DNA of 64,000 nt from Corynebacterium amycolatum SK46 (GCF_000173655.1 NZ_ABZU01000010.1:1-64000); one strand, 5' to 3'. Shown: positions 24,309 through 32,278, numbered from the stretch's first letter. The notes: generated from the letters alone by a model not told the origin. Numbers and translations: made by a program.

Positions 24309-24977
24309 TTGGCAAAACGTGTCTATCTTTACGCTGACGAAACAGGAAACCTCGACTACACAGGAACACCTAACCCCCAGGGTGGCGGCGCCTCAACATA
24401 CTTCGGTTTCGGCACCGCAACCTTCAGCACCGATCATCACGGCGACAATCTGCTCCAGGGACTTCATCTAAGGGCTCAGTGCGCAAAACAAAATATCAAG
24501 CTCACTAGGGGCTTCCACGCTGTCGATGATTCCGCGCGAACCCGCAATGAAATGTTTCAAGAAATCAAAAGACAAGCGCCACGGTTCGACACAACTTTTC
24601 TCTACAAATCCAACGCTTACGAATCTGTTAAGCAAGCAGGACCTATGCGTTTATACAAGATGGCGTGGTACCTGCACTTAAAGGAGATTGCACTACAGGT
24701 ATCCCGACCTGAGGATGAGCTTTTCGTAATCGTGGCCGAGTTCGGAACCAAAGGAATTCGAAAGGCCGCATTCGAGGCGGTCCACGAGGTCTGCCAACAA
24801 ATTAAACGAAACATCACCTTGTGTGTATGGACATCACAATCAGCCTGGGGGCTCCAAGTTGCTGATTACGGATTATGGGCAGTGCAGCGGAATCTTGAAG
24901 GCAAAAAATGCTCTTGGTACAAGCCGTGTATCGAGCCAACTCTTGCTAGTACTTTCACGCCCTGGGGAAGGCCTTAG
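24309..24977 (+). CDS. DUF3800 domain protein
   Basis: A 222-residue protein with TTG start and good RBS (AAGGTGAG, 24296-24303). DUF3800 signatures: the N-terminal RVYLYADETGNLDYTG (strand plus acidic D-E pair), a YFGFGTATF strand, the central AWYLHLKEIALQV helix, and the C-terminal QSAWGLQVADYGLWAVQRN, the second acidic site. The family is thought to have an RNase H-like fold, but no activity is established to my knowledge. It is common in phages, islands and defence-rich regions and is often found beside conserved structured RNAs. A strong folded element begins right after its stop codon. Confidence 0.82.
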   Translation: MAKRVYLYADETGNLDYTGTPNPQGGGASTYFGFGTATFSTDHHGDNLLQGLHLRAQCAKQNIKLTRGFHAVDDSARTRNEMFQEIKRQAPRFDTTFLYKSNAYESVKQAGPMRLYKMAWYLHLKEIALQVSRPEDELFVIVAEFGTKGIRKAAFEAVHEVCQQIKRNITLCVWTSQSAWGLQVADYGLWAVQRNLEGKKCSWYKPCIEPTLASTFTPWGRP

Positions 24978-24983
24978 ACATGC

Positions 24984-25048
24984 TGAAACCGGCTATCTCA
25001 CCTATCAGGGTGGGAAGTCCCCCCCTGGAGGACTTATCGCCGGTTTCA
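24984..25048 (+). ncRNA. candidate structured RNA downstream of the DUF3800 gene
   Basis: Three stems form a compact three-way junction. P1 is TGAAACCGGC (24984-24993) with GCCGGTTTCA (25039-25048), 10 bp perfect. P2 is CTCACC/GGTGGG (24997-25002 and 25009-25014) with loop TATCAG. P3 is AAGTCC/GGACTT (25015-25020 and 25030-25035) with a C-rich loop. No T-run follows, so it is not a simple terminator. DUF3800 genes are known to lie near several classes of conserved RNA motifs from comparative RNA discovery; membership of one of these is inferred from context and fold only. Confidence 0.5.
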
Positions 25049-25242
25049 ACCTCATCTTACCCACACCAGAAAAACTACGCAAAGGACACCACCTAACGCG
25101 CCCCAACATGACCGATGCAGACTCCGCCTGCGAACCCTGGCGCGTAACAGACTGAGCCCCAGTAGTGACATCACTCCGCGCACGGATCAACTACGTAGCA
25201 AACGGACACATCCCAAGAACCATCCCGCAGCCCTCGGCAAGC

Positions 25243-26091
25243 GTGAACAATACAGAAAGCAAAAAGGCTCAGTGACGAGGGACCGCTACCGCGCACCAGA
25301 CGGCACCACCCAGCCAAATCAAGGCCTCCGCAAGAGATGAACGCGTCGCGTGTTCATGTGGAGCCGTACTGAGGTTTAGCAGTTTGGCCAGATTAAACGC
25401 TCGGATGTGCAAACCCTGCTGTCTACTTTCAGCGTTGGGACGTCCACGGTGAGGAAAGCTCATAGCTGTCTGCAAAAAGTTCTCGACGTCGCAGCCGGTG
25501 AAATGGCGCTGGCCCTGGTGTGCGCCTGCCGAGCAAACCGGAAGCAGCCAAGATGTACCTGGCCGCTGAGCGGGGCAAGAAACTAGACAAAGACTCCAAG
25601 CGCGTTGAGCCCACCTCGCTTCTGGCGACCGCCGGACTGTAGTAGGGCGAGGTGACGGTACTGCGAGTACGTGACGTTTTTTGTTCTGCGCGGTCGTATG
25701 CATATGGAGCGAAACGCCGTGACGGTTCCGTGGGAGGTCATTACCGGCACGCCGAAGATATATGAGCAGCCGATGGTGGCGGCGCCGAAGCGGATCACGC
25801 GGAGGCTAAAGCCACATTTGAAGGATAAGTTTCCGGATGCGTTTCTGTGGCCTGCGATTGATGGTGACCCGTTGCCGACACCGAGTGAGCCGGATTGGTT
25901 TTACTGAAATCTTGAGCGGGCGATGAAGGAGTAAGGAACGCGCATGTGATGCCGCATGGCCTGCGGGACTGACGAAAGGCAGCGGCGCTAACCCAAGGGT
26001 TGAACAGCGCCAGCCCGGCCACCACTCTGCCGCAATGAGCCTAGATATCTACGTAGACCTCAAGGAAGACTACCTCGATACCGTCGCATAA
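25243..26091 (+). pseudogene. tyrosine recombinase (phage-type integrase), broken
   Basis: Pieces of one integrase occur in order but in different frames. Near 25250-25325: SKKAQ, then RYRAPDGTTQPNQGLRKR. From 25380: QFGQIKRSDVQTLLSTFSV and STVRKAHSCLQKVLDVA, the SAM-like N-terminal core-binding domain. From about 25530: LPSKPEAAKMYLAAE. Near 25643: GEVTVLRVRDV, with a stop codon in place of the first catalytic Arg region. From 25690: MERNAVTVPWEVITG, then FLWPAIDGDPLPTPSE. Near 25950: MPHGLRD, the HxxR box, followed by a stop. Near 26005: VEQRQPGHHSAAMSLDIYVD with the catalytic Tyr. At least four stops or frameshifts separate these pieces. It is adjacent to attR, as expected for the element's own integrase. 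Confidence 0.88.
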
Positions 26092-26154
26092 GGTATCGAA
26101 TCTGCTTGGTTATGGCCGGGTAGGTTAAATCCGCCCGTCGCTTTCTAGTTTAGG

Positions 26155-26173
26155 TGTCGTGGGAATGTCGTGG
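26155..26173 (+). repeat. candidate integrase arm site, right copy
   Basis: TGTCGTGGGAATGTCGTGG, 17 of 19 identical to 22162-22180 in direct orientation. It lies 50 bases inside the right att repeat, just downstream of the integrase pseudogene. Confidence 0.45.
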
Positions 26174-26222
26174 GGTGGCGCCTATTCGCCCTGTTTATAC
26201 TGGTAGTTGGGGTTTTCCAGGT

Positions 26223-26246
26223 GGGTTCGAATCCTTCTGGGGGCGC
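26223..26246 (+). repeat. attR: second copy of the 24-bp tRNA-Arg 3' end
   Basis: Identical to 22033-22056. Only the T arm and acceptor half of the tRNA are present, so it is not a tRNA gene. The sequence beyond it (26247 onwards) should be the original chromosome. Confidence 0.92.
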
Positions 26247-26252
26247 AATAAT

Positions 26253-26295
26253 AACCCGCCTGGCCTGGTTTTATACCAGCATCAGGCGGGTTTTT
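26253..26295 (+). terminator. displaced native tRNA-Arg terminator
   Basis: AACCCGCCTG (26253-26262) pairs with CAGGCGGGTT (26283-26292), with an inner CTGG/CCAG stem and a TTTTT end. It starts seven bases after attR. Before insertion of the element this hairpin would have followed the tRNA-Arg gene directly. Confidence 0.8.
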
Positions 26296-26300
26296 ACCTC

Positions 26301-26945
26301 TTAGTTCTTCTTGTTATCCGCAGGATCCGGGCGCAAGTAGCGGTCAACCATGTCGACGACCTCTTCGACAGATTTCTTGTCTAGCGTCGCGTCCTTGCCA
26401 TCCGGGCGCCACACCAGCACCATCGTCTGAATCAGACGGTAAATGTTGCGAGCCAGCAGATATGGATCATGCTCGCGAATAGTGCCGTCTTCCTGCCCGT
26501 GACGGACACCGGGGAGAATGAACTTCTCCACAATTTCCAGCTGCGTGTCGCTCATCTCTCCAGTGAGCGCTTCTAATACGCGGTCAGGGTCTGTCTTGAC
26601 CAGGCCAGGGAAAAAGTCACCTTCGATGATGCGTTGAACGACGATTCGAATACGCAGCAACATACGAGCGCGCGAATCGCCGGGGACATAACGAAGCCCC
26701 TCGAGCATGTGTAGGATTTCGCGGTTGGTCACTTCCCCCAGAAGCTCACCAATGTCGGCGTATCGACGATATACGGTCGGACGCGAAACCCCAGCCTTGC
26801 GAGCAATTTCTGCAATCGAAGTCCTACGCAAGCCCACAGTCATTACGCTTTCGCGCGCAGCGGCAATAATGACATCATCGACGGATGGTTTCTGTGCCAC
26901 GGTGGTGCTTTGAGCAGCGTCGCCGACACGCCTTGTCTCATCCAT
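26301..26945 (-). CDS. TetR family transcriptional regulator
   Basis: A 214-residue regulator. Residues 22-70 form the TetR DNA-binding domain: VDDVIIAAARESVMTVGLRRT, here split as VDDVIIAAARES and VGLRRTSIAEIARKAGVS, then RPTVYRRYADIGELLGEV. The remainder is an all-helical ligand-binding domain with no recognised subfamily signature. It is transcribed leftwards towards the element end, alone. No target operator can be assigned. The gene is next to orn but divergent from it. Confidence 0.9.
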   Translation of the reverse strand: MDETRRVGDAAQSTTVAQKPSVDDVIIAAARESVMTVGLRRTSIAEIARKAGVSRPTVYRRYADIGELLGEVTNREILHMLEGLRYVPGDSRARMLLRIRIVVQRIIEGDFFPGLVKTDPDRVLEALTGEMSDTQLEIVEKFILPGVRHGQEDGTIREHDPYLLARNIYRLIQTMVLVWRPDGKDATLDKKSVEEVVDMVDRYLRPDPADNKKN

Positions 26946-27051
26946 GTAACTATTTCTCCCGTTGGAATCCGAACTCAGAAGTAATTTTATCAGGCAAATA
27001 GGTCGATTTAGTTCATGCCCCGTTGCCCAATTCTAAAACCTCACTTTCCAG

Positions 27052-27240
27052 TTAATTTCGTTTCCCCACAATTCGCTCCACAATTCGCCGCACAAACCAC
27101 ACGGCAAACCACACGCCCGACCACACCACGATCCACATCGCTAAGCTGGGCGTAGTCAGCACGTGCCCCACAGCCCAGTCCGGGCACAAAATGAGGCGCA
27201 CTGCCGAATGATGCCGAATCTCAGCGAAAGGTGAAATCAT
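27052..27240 (-). CDS. doubtful small membrane protein
   Basis: A 62-residue frame whose start overlaps the orn start codon on the opposite strand. It has one plausible membrane helix ([18 protein letters not shown]) followed by a basic tail ([12 protein letters not shown]), the layout of a small membrane protein. There is no clear ribosome binding site and the first 28 residues look unremarkable. The underlying DNA is repetitive (CCACAATTCG / CCACACG units), which could create this pattern by chance. Confidence 0.25.
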   Translation of the reverse strand: MISPFAEIRHHSAVRLILCPDWAVGHVLTTPSLAMWIVVWSGVWFAVWFVRRIVERIVGKRN

Positions 27241-27892
27241 GGCTCAGCCCGACCCCGATCTCCAGCTCTCCCCTGAGCTCGATCGCATCGTGTGGATTGA
27301 CTGTGAGATGACGGGCCTCGAACCCGAGCGCCACGTCATTGTCGAAATCGCGGCTCTCGTCACCGATGCCAACCTCAACGTCCTAGGTGAAGGCGTGGAC
27401 ATCGTCGTGCACGCGTCCGAGACTGAATTGGCACAGATGGACGATTTCGTCACCAAGATGCATGCAAAGTCTGGCCTGGATCAGGAAATTCGCGCCAGCA
27501 AGACTAATGTCGCCGATGCCGAACAGGCTGTTTTGGACTACATCCGCCAGTGGGTTCCCGAGCCCCGCACCGCTCCGCTGGCAGGCAACTCGATTGCCTC
27601 CGATCGCAAGTTCATCCACCGCTACATGCCAGAGCTCGACCAGCACCTGCACTACCGCATGGTTGATGTCTCTTCCTTCAAGGAACTGGCCCGCCGCTGG
27701 TACCCACAGGTCCTCAAGGGCGCTCCGGAGAAGGGCCTTGCCCACCGAGCTCTTGCCGATATCAAGGAGTCGATCCGCGAGCTGGACTACTACCGCCGCG
27801 CCATGCTTCTGCCCCACCCCGGCCCCGAAGGCGACGCTATTTCCGCCGCAAGCAAGGAATCAACGGAAAAGTACGGTGAGATTCGCGGCTAG
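27239..27892 (+). CDS. orn: oligoribonuclease
   Basis: A 217-residue DEDDh-family 3'-5' exonuclease that degrades di- to penta-ribonucleotides to mononucleotides in the cytosol, and clears linear dinucleotides such as pGpG. Catalytic segments: [18 protein letters not shown] (D and E of motif I), [19 protein letters not shown] (motif II Asp), and [17 protein letters not shown] (motif III His and Asp). RBS AAAGGTG precedes the ATG. Length is slightly above the usual ~180-200 because of an extended, polar C-terminus. It is a single gene followed by tRNA-His. Confidence 0.95.
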   Translation: MAQPDPDLQLSPELDRIVWIDCEMTGLEPERHVIVEIAALVTDANLNVLGEGVDIVVHASETELAQMDDFVTKMHAKSGLDQEIRASKTNVADAEQAVLDYIRQWVPEPRTAPLAGNSIASDRKFIHRYMPELDQHLHYRMVDVSSFKELARRWYPQVLKGAPEKGLAHRALADIKESIRELDYYRRAMLLPHPGPEGDAISAASKESTEKYGEIRG

Positions 27893-28035
27893 TCCGCTTT
27901 ACGACGACCCCAAACCCCACCCTTTCCCAAATTTATCCGGGTTGACCTGCTGTTTTTGTTTCCAGCCCACTGTGGGCTACCATATAGTTCGCTGCAGAGA
28001 TGAGCTGAGAATACAGCTCCTTTAATGCGGTAATG

Positions 28036-28108
28036 GTGACTGTAGTTCAGTTGGTAGAGCACCAGGTTGTGATCCTGGGTGTCGCGGGTTCGAGTCCCGT
28101 CAGTCACC
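28036..28108 (+). tRNA. tRNA-His (anticodon GUG)
   Basis: Acceptor GTGACTG pairs with CAGTCAC. The anticodon stem CCAGG/CCTGG has loop TTGTGAT, and the T arm is GCGGG/CCCGT. The extra G at -1 typical of tRNA-His is encoded at 28035, opposite C28108. No CCA is encoded. Confidence 0.95.
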
Positions 28109-28117
28109 CCAAATAAG

Positions 28118-28152
28118 ACCCCGGCCAGGAATTTTTCCCGGTCGGGGTTTTT
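28118..28152 (+). terminator. terminator of tRNA-His
   Basis: ACCCCGGCC (28118-28126) pairs with GGTCGGGGT (28140-28148), one G-T pair, followed by a T run. Confidence 0.85.
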
Positions 28153-28212
28153 GTGTGTCCGCCCGGTGCGTCGCCGGGGTGGACCCTTTTGCTACTTACC
28201 CCCCCACAGTGC

Positions 28213-29007
28213 CTACCGAGTAGCTACCAAGCTTGAATCCGCGGACTGCAGCTTGCCGTCGACCATCTCCACGATTCGGTCGGCACCGTGGAGCTGCCCC
28301 AGGTCGTGGGTGATGTACAGGGTGGCCACACCCATCTTCCGCGTCACATCCATAATCAGTCGCGTCACCGCCCCTGCACTCTTCTGATCCAAAGCAGCGG
28401 TCGGTTCGTCGACTAGCAGCACTTCCGGCTCATTCATCAGTGCGCGCGCAACATTGACGCGTGCCTGCTGACCACCGGAAAGCTGGCTCACGCGACGTTC
28501 TCCCAGCCCAGCCAGTCCGACTGCCTCTAGCAGCTCACCCGCGCGCTTCTCCGCTTCATGACGGCCACCCGCGGGCCACCCGAAAACACGGCCCAGTCGC
28601 CGCATTGCGATGAGCTGCTGCTTAACCGTCAGCGCTGGCAGAAGATTCGGCTGCTGAAAGACGATACCGATGTGTTCGCGGCGAATCTTGGCAGCATCCG
28701 CGCCGCGAGCGCTCAGGTCAATGGCCGTCCTTTCCGCACTCTCGTCCGCTCCTGCACCGTTCGAGTCCTGCTTAGTGGAGTACAGCGTGACGTATCCAGA
28801 GTCGGCACTCTTCAAACAACCTGCGATGGTAAGCAGGGTCGACTTGCCGGAACCCGATGGTCCGACCAGTCCCACTACCTCGCCTGCCCGGATCTTCAGC
28901 GAGATGTCATCCAAAATGGTGCGCTTGTTGTCGCCATCCTGGACGGTCAGCGAGATGTTCTTCAGAGCGAGCGCCACGGGAGCCTGGTTGTCGATGTAGG
29001 TAGTCAT
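28213..29007 (-). CDS. hrtA: ABC transporter ATP-binding protein, HrtA-like heme exporter
   Basis: A 264-residue MacB/LolD-type ATPase. Walker A is VGPSGSGKSTLL near residue 48, the Q-loop is IVFQQPNLLP, the signature is LSGGQQARVNVARAL, Walker B is VLLVDEPTAALD, and the H-loop is LYITHD. It carries an unusual polar insertion of about 30 residues (around 78-108, KQDSNGAGADESAERT) between Walker A and the Q-loop. The pairing with an FtsX-type permease and a divergent NarL-type two-component system matches the corynebacterial hrtBA-chrSA heme-detoxification locus, so it should energise heme export across the membrane. The name is inferred from this arrangement. The gene lies 100 bases downstream of the permease gene. 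Confidence 0.78.
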   Translation of the reverse strand: MTTYIDNQAPVALALKNISLTVQDGDNKRTILDDISLKIRAGEVVGLVGPSGSGKSTLLTIAGCLKSADSGYVTLYSTKQDSNGAGADESAERTAIDLSARGADAAKIRREHIGIVFQQPNLLPALTVKQQLIAMRRLGRVFGWPAGGRHEAEKRAGELLEAVGLAGLGERRVSQLSGGQQARVNVARALMNEPEVLLVDEPTAALDQKSAGAVTRLIMDVTRKMGVATLYITHDLGQLHGADRIVEMVDGKLQSADSSLVATR

Positions 29008-29107
29008 TTGGTCCTCAATTCTTAAGTTGCTGGTTGTGCAGGTTGTGCATGACTAACGCGATGTGAGTGTTCTGTGGGAAGCCGCGCTAGGCCGTACTAA
29101 CGAGCCA

Positions 29108-30142
29108 CTACGCATTCGCCAGTGCGGTGGTCGGATCGACGCGGAATACCGGCACCAGTGCCAGCAGCGCACCAACTACGCCGGTCACAGCAAGAATGAG
29201 CCCCGGCACGACAGCCGTGGAAGCATCGACCACAATTGGCATGACATCGCCGCTCTGCAAAGCCCAGCCCGCCGCTGCAGTCACTGCAACACCGCCGCCG
29301 ACACCGATTGCCAGCACGGCCAGGACCTGCGCTAGAGAGTCAGCCACCAGCACGGAGCGGGATGCACCGAGCGCCGAGGAAATGGCCACACCACGCAGGC
29401 GCTGGACAGTCCACACGGTGAAGAACGCGCCAACTACCAGCGCGGAAATCACGTACAGCATCGAGGTCATCGCGTTCAGCGAGGTCTGCTCGCCCTGGTA
29501 GGAAGCCGACAGGTTGTTGCGCTCGCCATCGCGCATAATGGTTCCTTCCGTAACATTCGGCAGCTGTGCCGCAGACTCGTCGACAACCATCGCCGCCGGC
29601 ACCATCTGTCCCGGCGTCAGGTCTTCCATCACACCGCGCCCGGCATAAATGACCGCTTGGTGATCCAGCCACTTATCCCCCACCACGCGCGCAACGGTGG
29701 TCTCGTGCTCGCCCATCGCGCCAGACAGGGTCAGCGAGTCACCTTCCGCAATGGCGGTTTCACTGACACCGTCGGTGACGGCCACCTGGTCGTCGTTAAG
29801 CGAAAAGTCGGAGATGACGGTGACGGGCGTTTCATCGACGCGCGCACGATTGACGTAGACATCGCGGATGGTGGCGTTGTGATCGTTCGCCCATGTCTGG
29901 ACGCTCTTACGCGCCGTCTCACCCATGCTTGACGACGACAACGACGTGGCCCCCTCCGAGATGACGACGGCGTCGTTTTTGCCGTAGACCTCGTCAAGTG
30001 CGGAGACGGACTGGGCTGACAGTCCGGCGGCCAAAGCCGAGAGGAATGTGACCATCACAGCAATCATGCCGACGGTGATGGTGATTAGTGCGGCACGGCC
30101 TGGAGCGGCTCGAAGTTCTTTCATTGACTGGTACATACTCAT
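29108..30142 (-). CDS. hrtB: ABC transporter permease (FtsX family), HrtB-like heme exporter
   Basis: A 344-residue permease from MSMYQSMKELRAAPGR; in-frame Mets at 30136 and 30178 are alternatives. Topology is that of MacB/FtsX permeases: one N-terminal membrane helix (LITITVGMIAVMVTFLSALAAG), an outer domain of ~180 residues, then three helices near the C-terminus (SMLYVISALVVGAFFTVW, then LAQVLAVLAIGVGGGVAV, then VVPGLILAVTGVVGALLALVPVF). It ends with the FtsX-type VDPTTALANA. With the adjacent ATPase it should export heme. The 131-bp gap to chrS contains both promoters and probably the ChrA operator, but no operator could be defined by eye. Confidence 0.78.
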   Translation of the reverse strand: MSMYQSMKELRAAPGRAALITITVGMIAVMVTFLSALAAGLSAQSVSALDEVYGKNDAVVISEGATSLSSSSMGETARKSVQTWANDHNATIRDVYVNRARVDETPVTVISDFSLNDDQVAVTDGVSETAIAEGDSLTLSGAMGEHETTVARVVGDKWLDHQAVIYAGRGVMEDLTPGQMVPAAMVVDESAAQLPNVTEGTIMRDGERNNLSASYQGEQTSLNAMTSMLYVISALVVGAFFTVWTVQRLRGVAISSALGASRSVLVADSLAQVLAVLAIGVGGGVAVTAAAGWALQSGDVMPIVVDASTAVVPGLILAVTGVVGALLALVPVFRVDPTTALANA

Positions 30143-30273
30143 TATGGTCATGGATTCAAAGGCGGATTTAATCGCCATGGAGGTTGAACTTCGGCTCCAA
30201 CTTTCGGTTGATGTTGACGGATCCAGCTTGTCAGCGGTGTTTTGGCAGGTGGAACTGTCCTAAGCTCGAGGGC

Positions 30274-31479
30274 GTGGATACTCCTGAGACTCTGAACCGC
30301 AGCTGGCAATTACTGCGGTTTGCCCTGGATGTTTTGGTGCTGGTGTTGCTGGCGGTATGCGTGGTTCCGGACCCGCAGTGGCGAATCATCACCTACGCGG
30401 CGTGCTTTCTAGCGGTGTACATCGCAGGTTCGGTCGGGCCGATTGGGCGGGCTCGGCATGGCGACGTGGCCAACGAGGTCGCACTGACTAAGCCGCGTGG
30501 TCTGCTGTTGGGCTGGCTTGTGATTCTGCTGCTGTGCTGGGCGGCGTTGGCGTTTGCAACGCTGGATGCCTCGTTCCTGGTTTTCCCACTGTTTTTCGTA
30601 ATTCTGCAGGTAACCGGTGGCCTTACGGCCGTAATCATGGTGGCCGCAACGACGGCGACGGCTATCGGTGCCATTGCCGTCCACACTCCGCTGACTTTTG
30701 GTGGTGTCCTCGGCCCCATTTTGGGCGGAACGTTTGTACTCACCGTGGGGCTGGGGTTCCGGCTCCTGCAGAAGGAGACGATCGAAAAGACCAAGGCGCT
30801 GGAGGAGCTCTCAGCCGCCCGCGCCCACTCGGAAGCACTGTCCCGTCGTGCCGGTGAGCTGGACGAACGCGCACGTCTCGCAGCCGACATTCATGACACC
30901 GTGGCGCAGGGGCTTTCCTCCATCCAGCTGCTGCTGCATTCGGTGGAGTCTCGCATGAAAAGTGCTCCTACCCAGCATGACCAGGCCTCGGTGGATTCGC
31001 TGCAGCTCGCCCGCAAGGTCGCGGCCGACAACCTCGCCGAGACCCGTCGCATCATCGCGGCACTTCAGCCGGCTCCCCTCGAAGGCGCAGACTTATCCGG
31101 TGCGTTGGAGAAAGTCTGCTCCTCCACGGTGCTGGGCGATGCTGTCAGCTTCTGCGTCGACGGCACACCCACGCGACTGCCGGCCACCGTCGAAGCCACC
31201 ATCATCAGGGTGGCCCAGGCGAGCTTGGCGAACGTCATCAAGCATGCACACGCCACCCGTTGCCGTGTCACCCTGACCTACCAGCCCGACGAGGTTCTGC
31301 TCGACTGCGTCGACAACGGCATCGGCTTCGACCCCACTGCACCAACGAACGACGACAGCGTGGGTATCGCCAACGCGCGCCGACGCGTGGAAAAGCTCGG
31401 CGGCACCTTCACCATCGAATCGGAACCGGGGCGCGGCTGCGGTGTCAGCGTCAGCATCCCGCACGAGCTCACCCCTTAA
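30274..31479 (+). CDS. chrS: sensor histidine kinase, ChrS-like
   Basis: A 401-residue kinase from the GTG of VDTPETLNRS; GAGGG immediately upstream gives tight spacing, so the start is moderately certain. The N-terminal ~165 residues hold about six membrane helices and almost no external loops, the intramembrane-sensing layout of ChrS/HrrS heme sensors. Then a coiled linker (residues 170-195), the HisKA_3 phosphoacceptor ARLAADIHDTVAQGLSSIQLL, here cited as LAADIHDTVAQGL near 203-215, and the HATPase region with SLANVIKHAHA, VDNGIGFD and GIANARRRVEKLGG. It should phosphorylate the response regulator encoded next. Heme as signal is inferred from the divergent hrtBA-like genes. Confidence 0.8.
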   Translation: MDTPETLNRSWQLLRFALDVLVLVLLAVCVVPDPQWRIITYAACFLAVYIAGSVGPIGRARHGDVANEVALTKPRGLLLGWLVILLLCWAALAFATLDASFLVFPLFFVILQVTGGLTAVIMVAATTATAIGAIAVHTPLTFGGVLGPILGGTFVLTVGLGFRLLQKETIEKTKALEELSAARAHSEALSRRAGELDERARLAADIHDTVAQGLSSIQLLLHSVESRMKSAPTQHDQASVDSLQLARKVAADNLAETRRIIAALQPAPLEGADLSGALEKVCSSTVLGDAVSFCVDGTPTRLPATVEATIIRVAQASLANVIKHAHATRCRVTLTYQPDEVLLDCVDNGIGFDPTAPTNDDSVGIANARRRVEKLGGTFTIESEPGRGCGVSVSIPHELTP

Positions 31480-31538
31480 GGCCCCGCCTGGTAAGCAGGT
31501 AGGAAACGAACGTTCACATCACCCGAGGAGTTAGCCAG

Positions 31539-32222
31539 GTGACCAAGCCCATCGGAGTCCTCATCGCCGACGATCATCCCATCGTGCGCGCTGGTCTTCG
31601 CGCCGTCGTTGAATCGGCGCCGGATATCGTCGTGGTTGGCGAGGCTGCCAGCGGTGACGAGGCGGTCGAGAAGGTGCGTGCATTGCTTGACGACGACTCT
31701 TGCGACCGCATCGATCTGGTACTCATGGACCTTCGCTTTGGTGAGGCCCCTGGCGCTGCTACCCGCGCAGGCGGAGTTGATGCCACCGCAGCCATCCGTG
31801 CACTGGCCGGGCGCGGCGTAAAGGCTCCAGAAGTGTTGGTGGTGACCAATTATTCTTCGGACTCCGATGTACTCGGCGCTGTGACCGCTGGCGCAGTTGG
31901 TTATCTGCTGAAGGATGCCGCTCCGGAAGAACTCATCGATGGTATCCGTCGCGCCGTTCGCGGCGAGACCGTGCTGAACACACAGGTGGCCGGACGTTTG
32001 ATGGGGCGGATGCGCAACCCCAATACAGCACTAACCCCGCGCGAACTTGAGGTGCTCGAGTTGGTCGCGCGGGGTATGTCGAATAGGAAAATTGCAGAAC
32101 AGCTGGTGCTCACCGAAGCGACTGTGAAATCGCATCTGGTACATATTTTCACCAAGCTAGACGTCAGCTCCCGCACCGCGGCTGTTGCTCGGGCGCAGGA
32201 GCTGGGAATGTTGGGTGAATAG
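31539..32222 (+). CDS. chrA: response regulator, NarL/LuxR type, ChrA-like
   Basis: A 227-residue regulator with GTG start and RBS GAGGAG. The receiver has the acidic pair VLIADDHPIVRAGL, the phosphoacceptor Asp in LVLMDLRFGE near residue 64, and the Lys switch in YLLKDAAPEE. A short insertion (APGAATRAGGVDATAA) after the phosphorylation site is typical of ChrA/HrrA-type regulators of corynebacteria. The LuxR HTH is LTPRELEVLELVARGMSNRKIA then EATVKSHLVHIFTKL (both quoted in part). It probably activates hrtBA and controls its own operon in response to heme. No terminator is seen before the convergent L,D-transpeptidase gene. Confidence 0.85.
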   Translation: MTKPIGVLIADDHPIVRAGLRAVVESAPDIVVVGEAASGDEAVEKVRALLDDDSCDRIDLVLMDLRFGEAPGAATRAGGVDATAAIRALAGRGVKAPEVLVVTNYSSDSDVLGAVTAGAVGYLLKDAAPEELIDGIRRAVRGETVLNTQVAGRLMGRMRNPNTALTPRELEVLELVARGMSNRKIAEQLVLTEATVKSHLVHIFTKLDVSSRTAAVARAQELGMLGE

Positions 32223-32278
32223 GAAGCGGACTGACCCGCGTGGCTTAAATGATGGCCTCACTTAGAGGACATGGGGGG

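Larger units (their letters stand above)
22033..26246. mobile_element. decayed integrative element in tRNA-Arg(UCU)
   Basis: A 4.2-kb segment bounded by 24-bp direct repeats of the tRNA 3' end. A tyrosine recombinase pseudogene sits next to the right end (25243-26091), and a pair of TGTCGTG-type repeats lies inside each end. Cargo comprises a Ser/Thr-rich lipoprotein, a membrane protein, a second lipoprotein behind an 11-C tract, a DUF3800 protein, a structured RNA candidate and a decayed reading frame. The original tRNA terminator now lies beyond the right end. The recombinase has several stops and frameshifts, so the element cannot excise on its own. Its reduced size suggests a remnant of a larger island or prophage-like plasmid. 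Confidence 0.88.

Noticed and set aside
25269..25703. 144-codon minus-strand frame inside the element
   Set aside because: It is antisense to the integrase fossil, whose amino-acid pieces are clearly recognisable on the plus strand.
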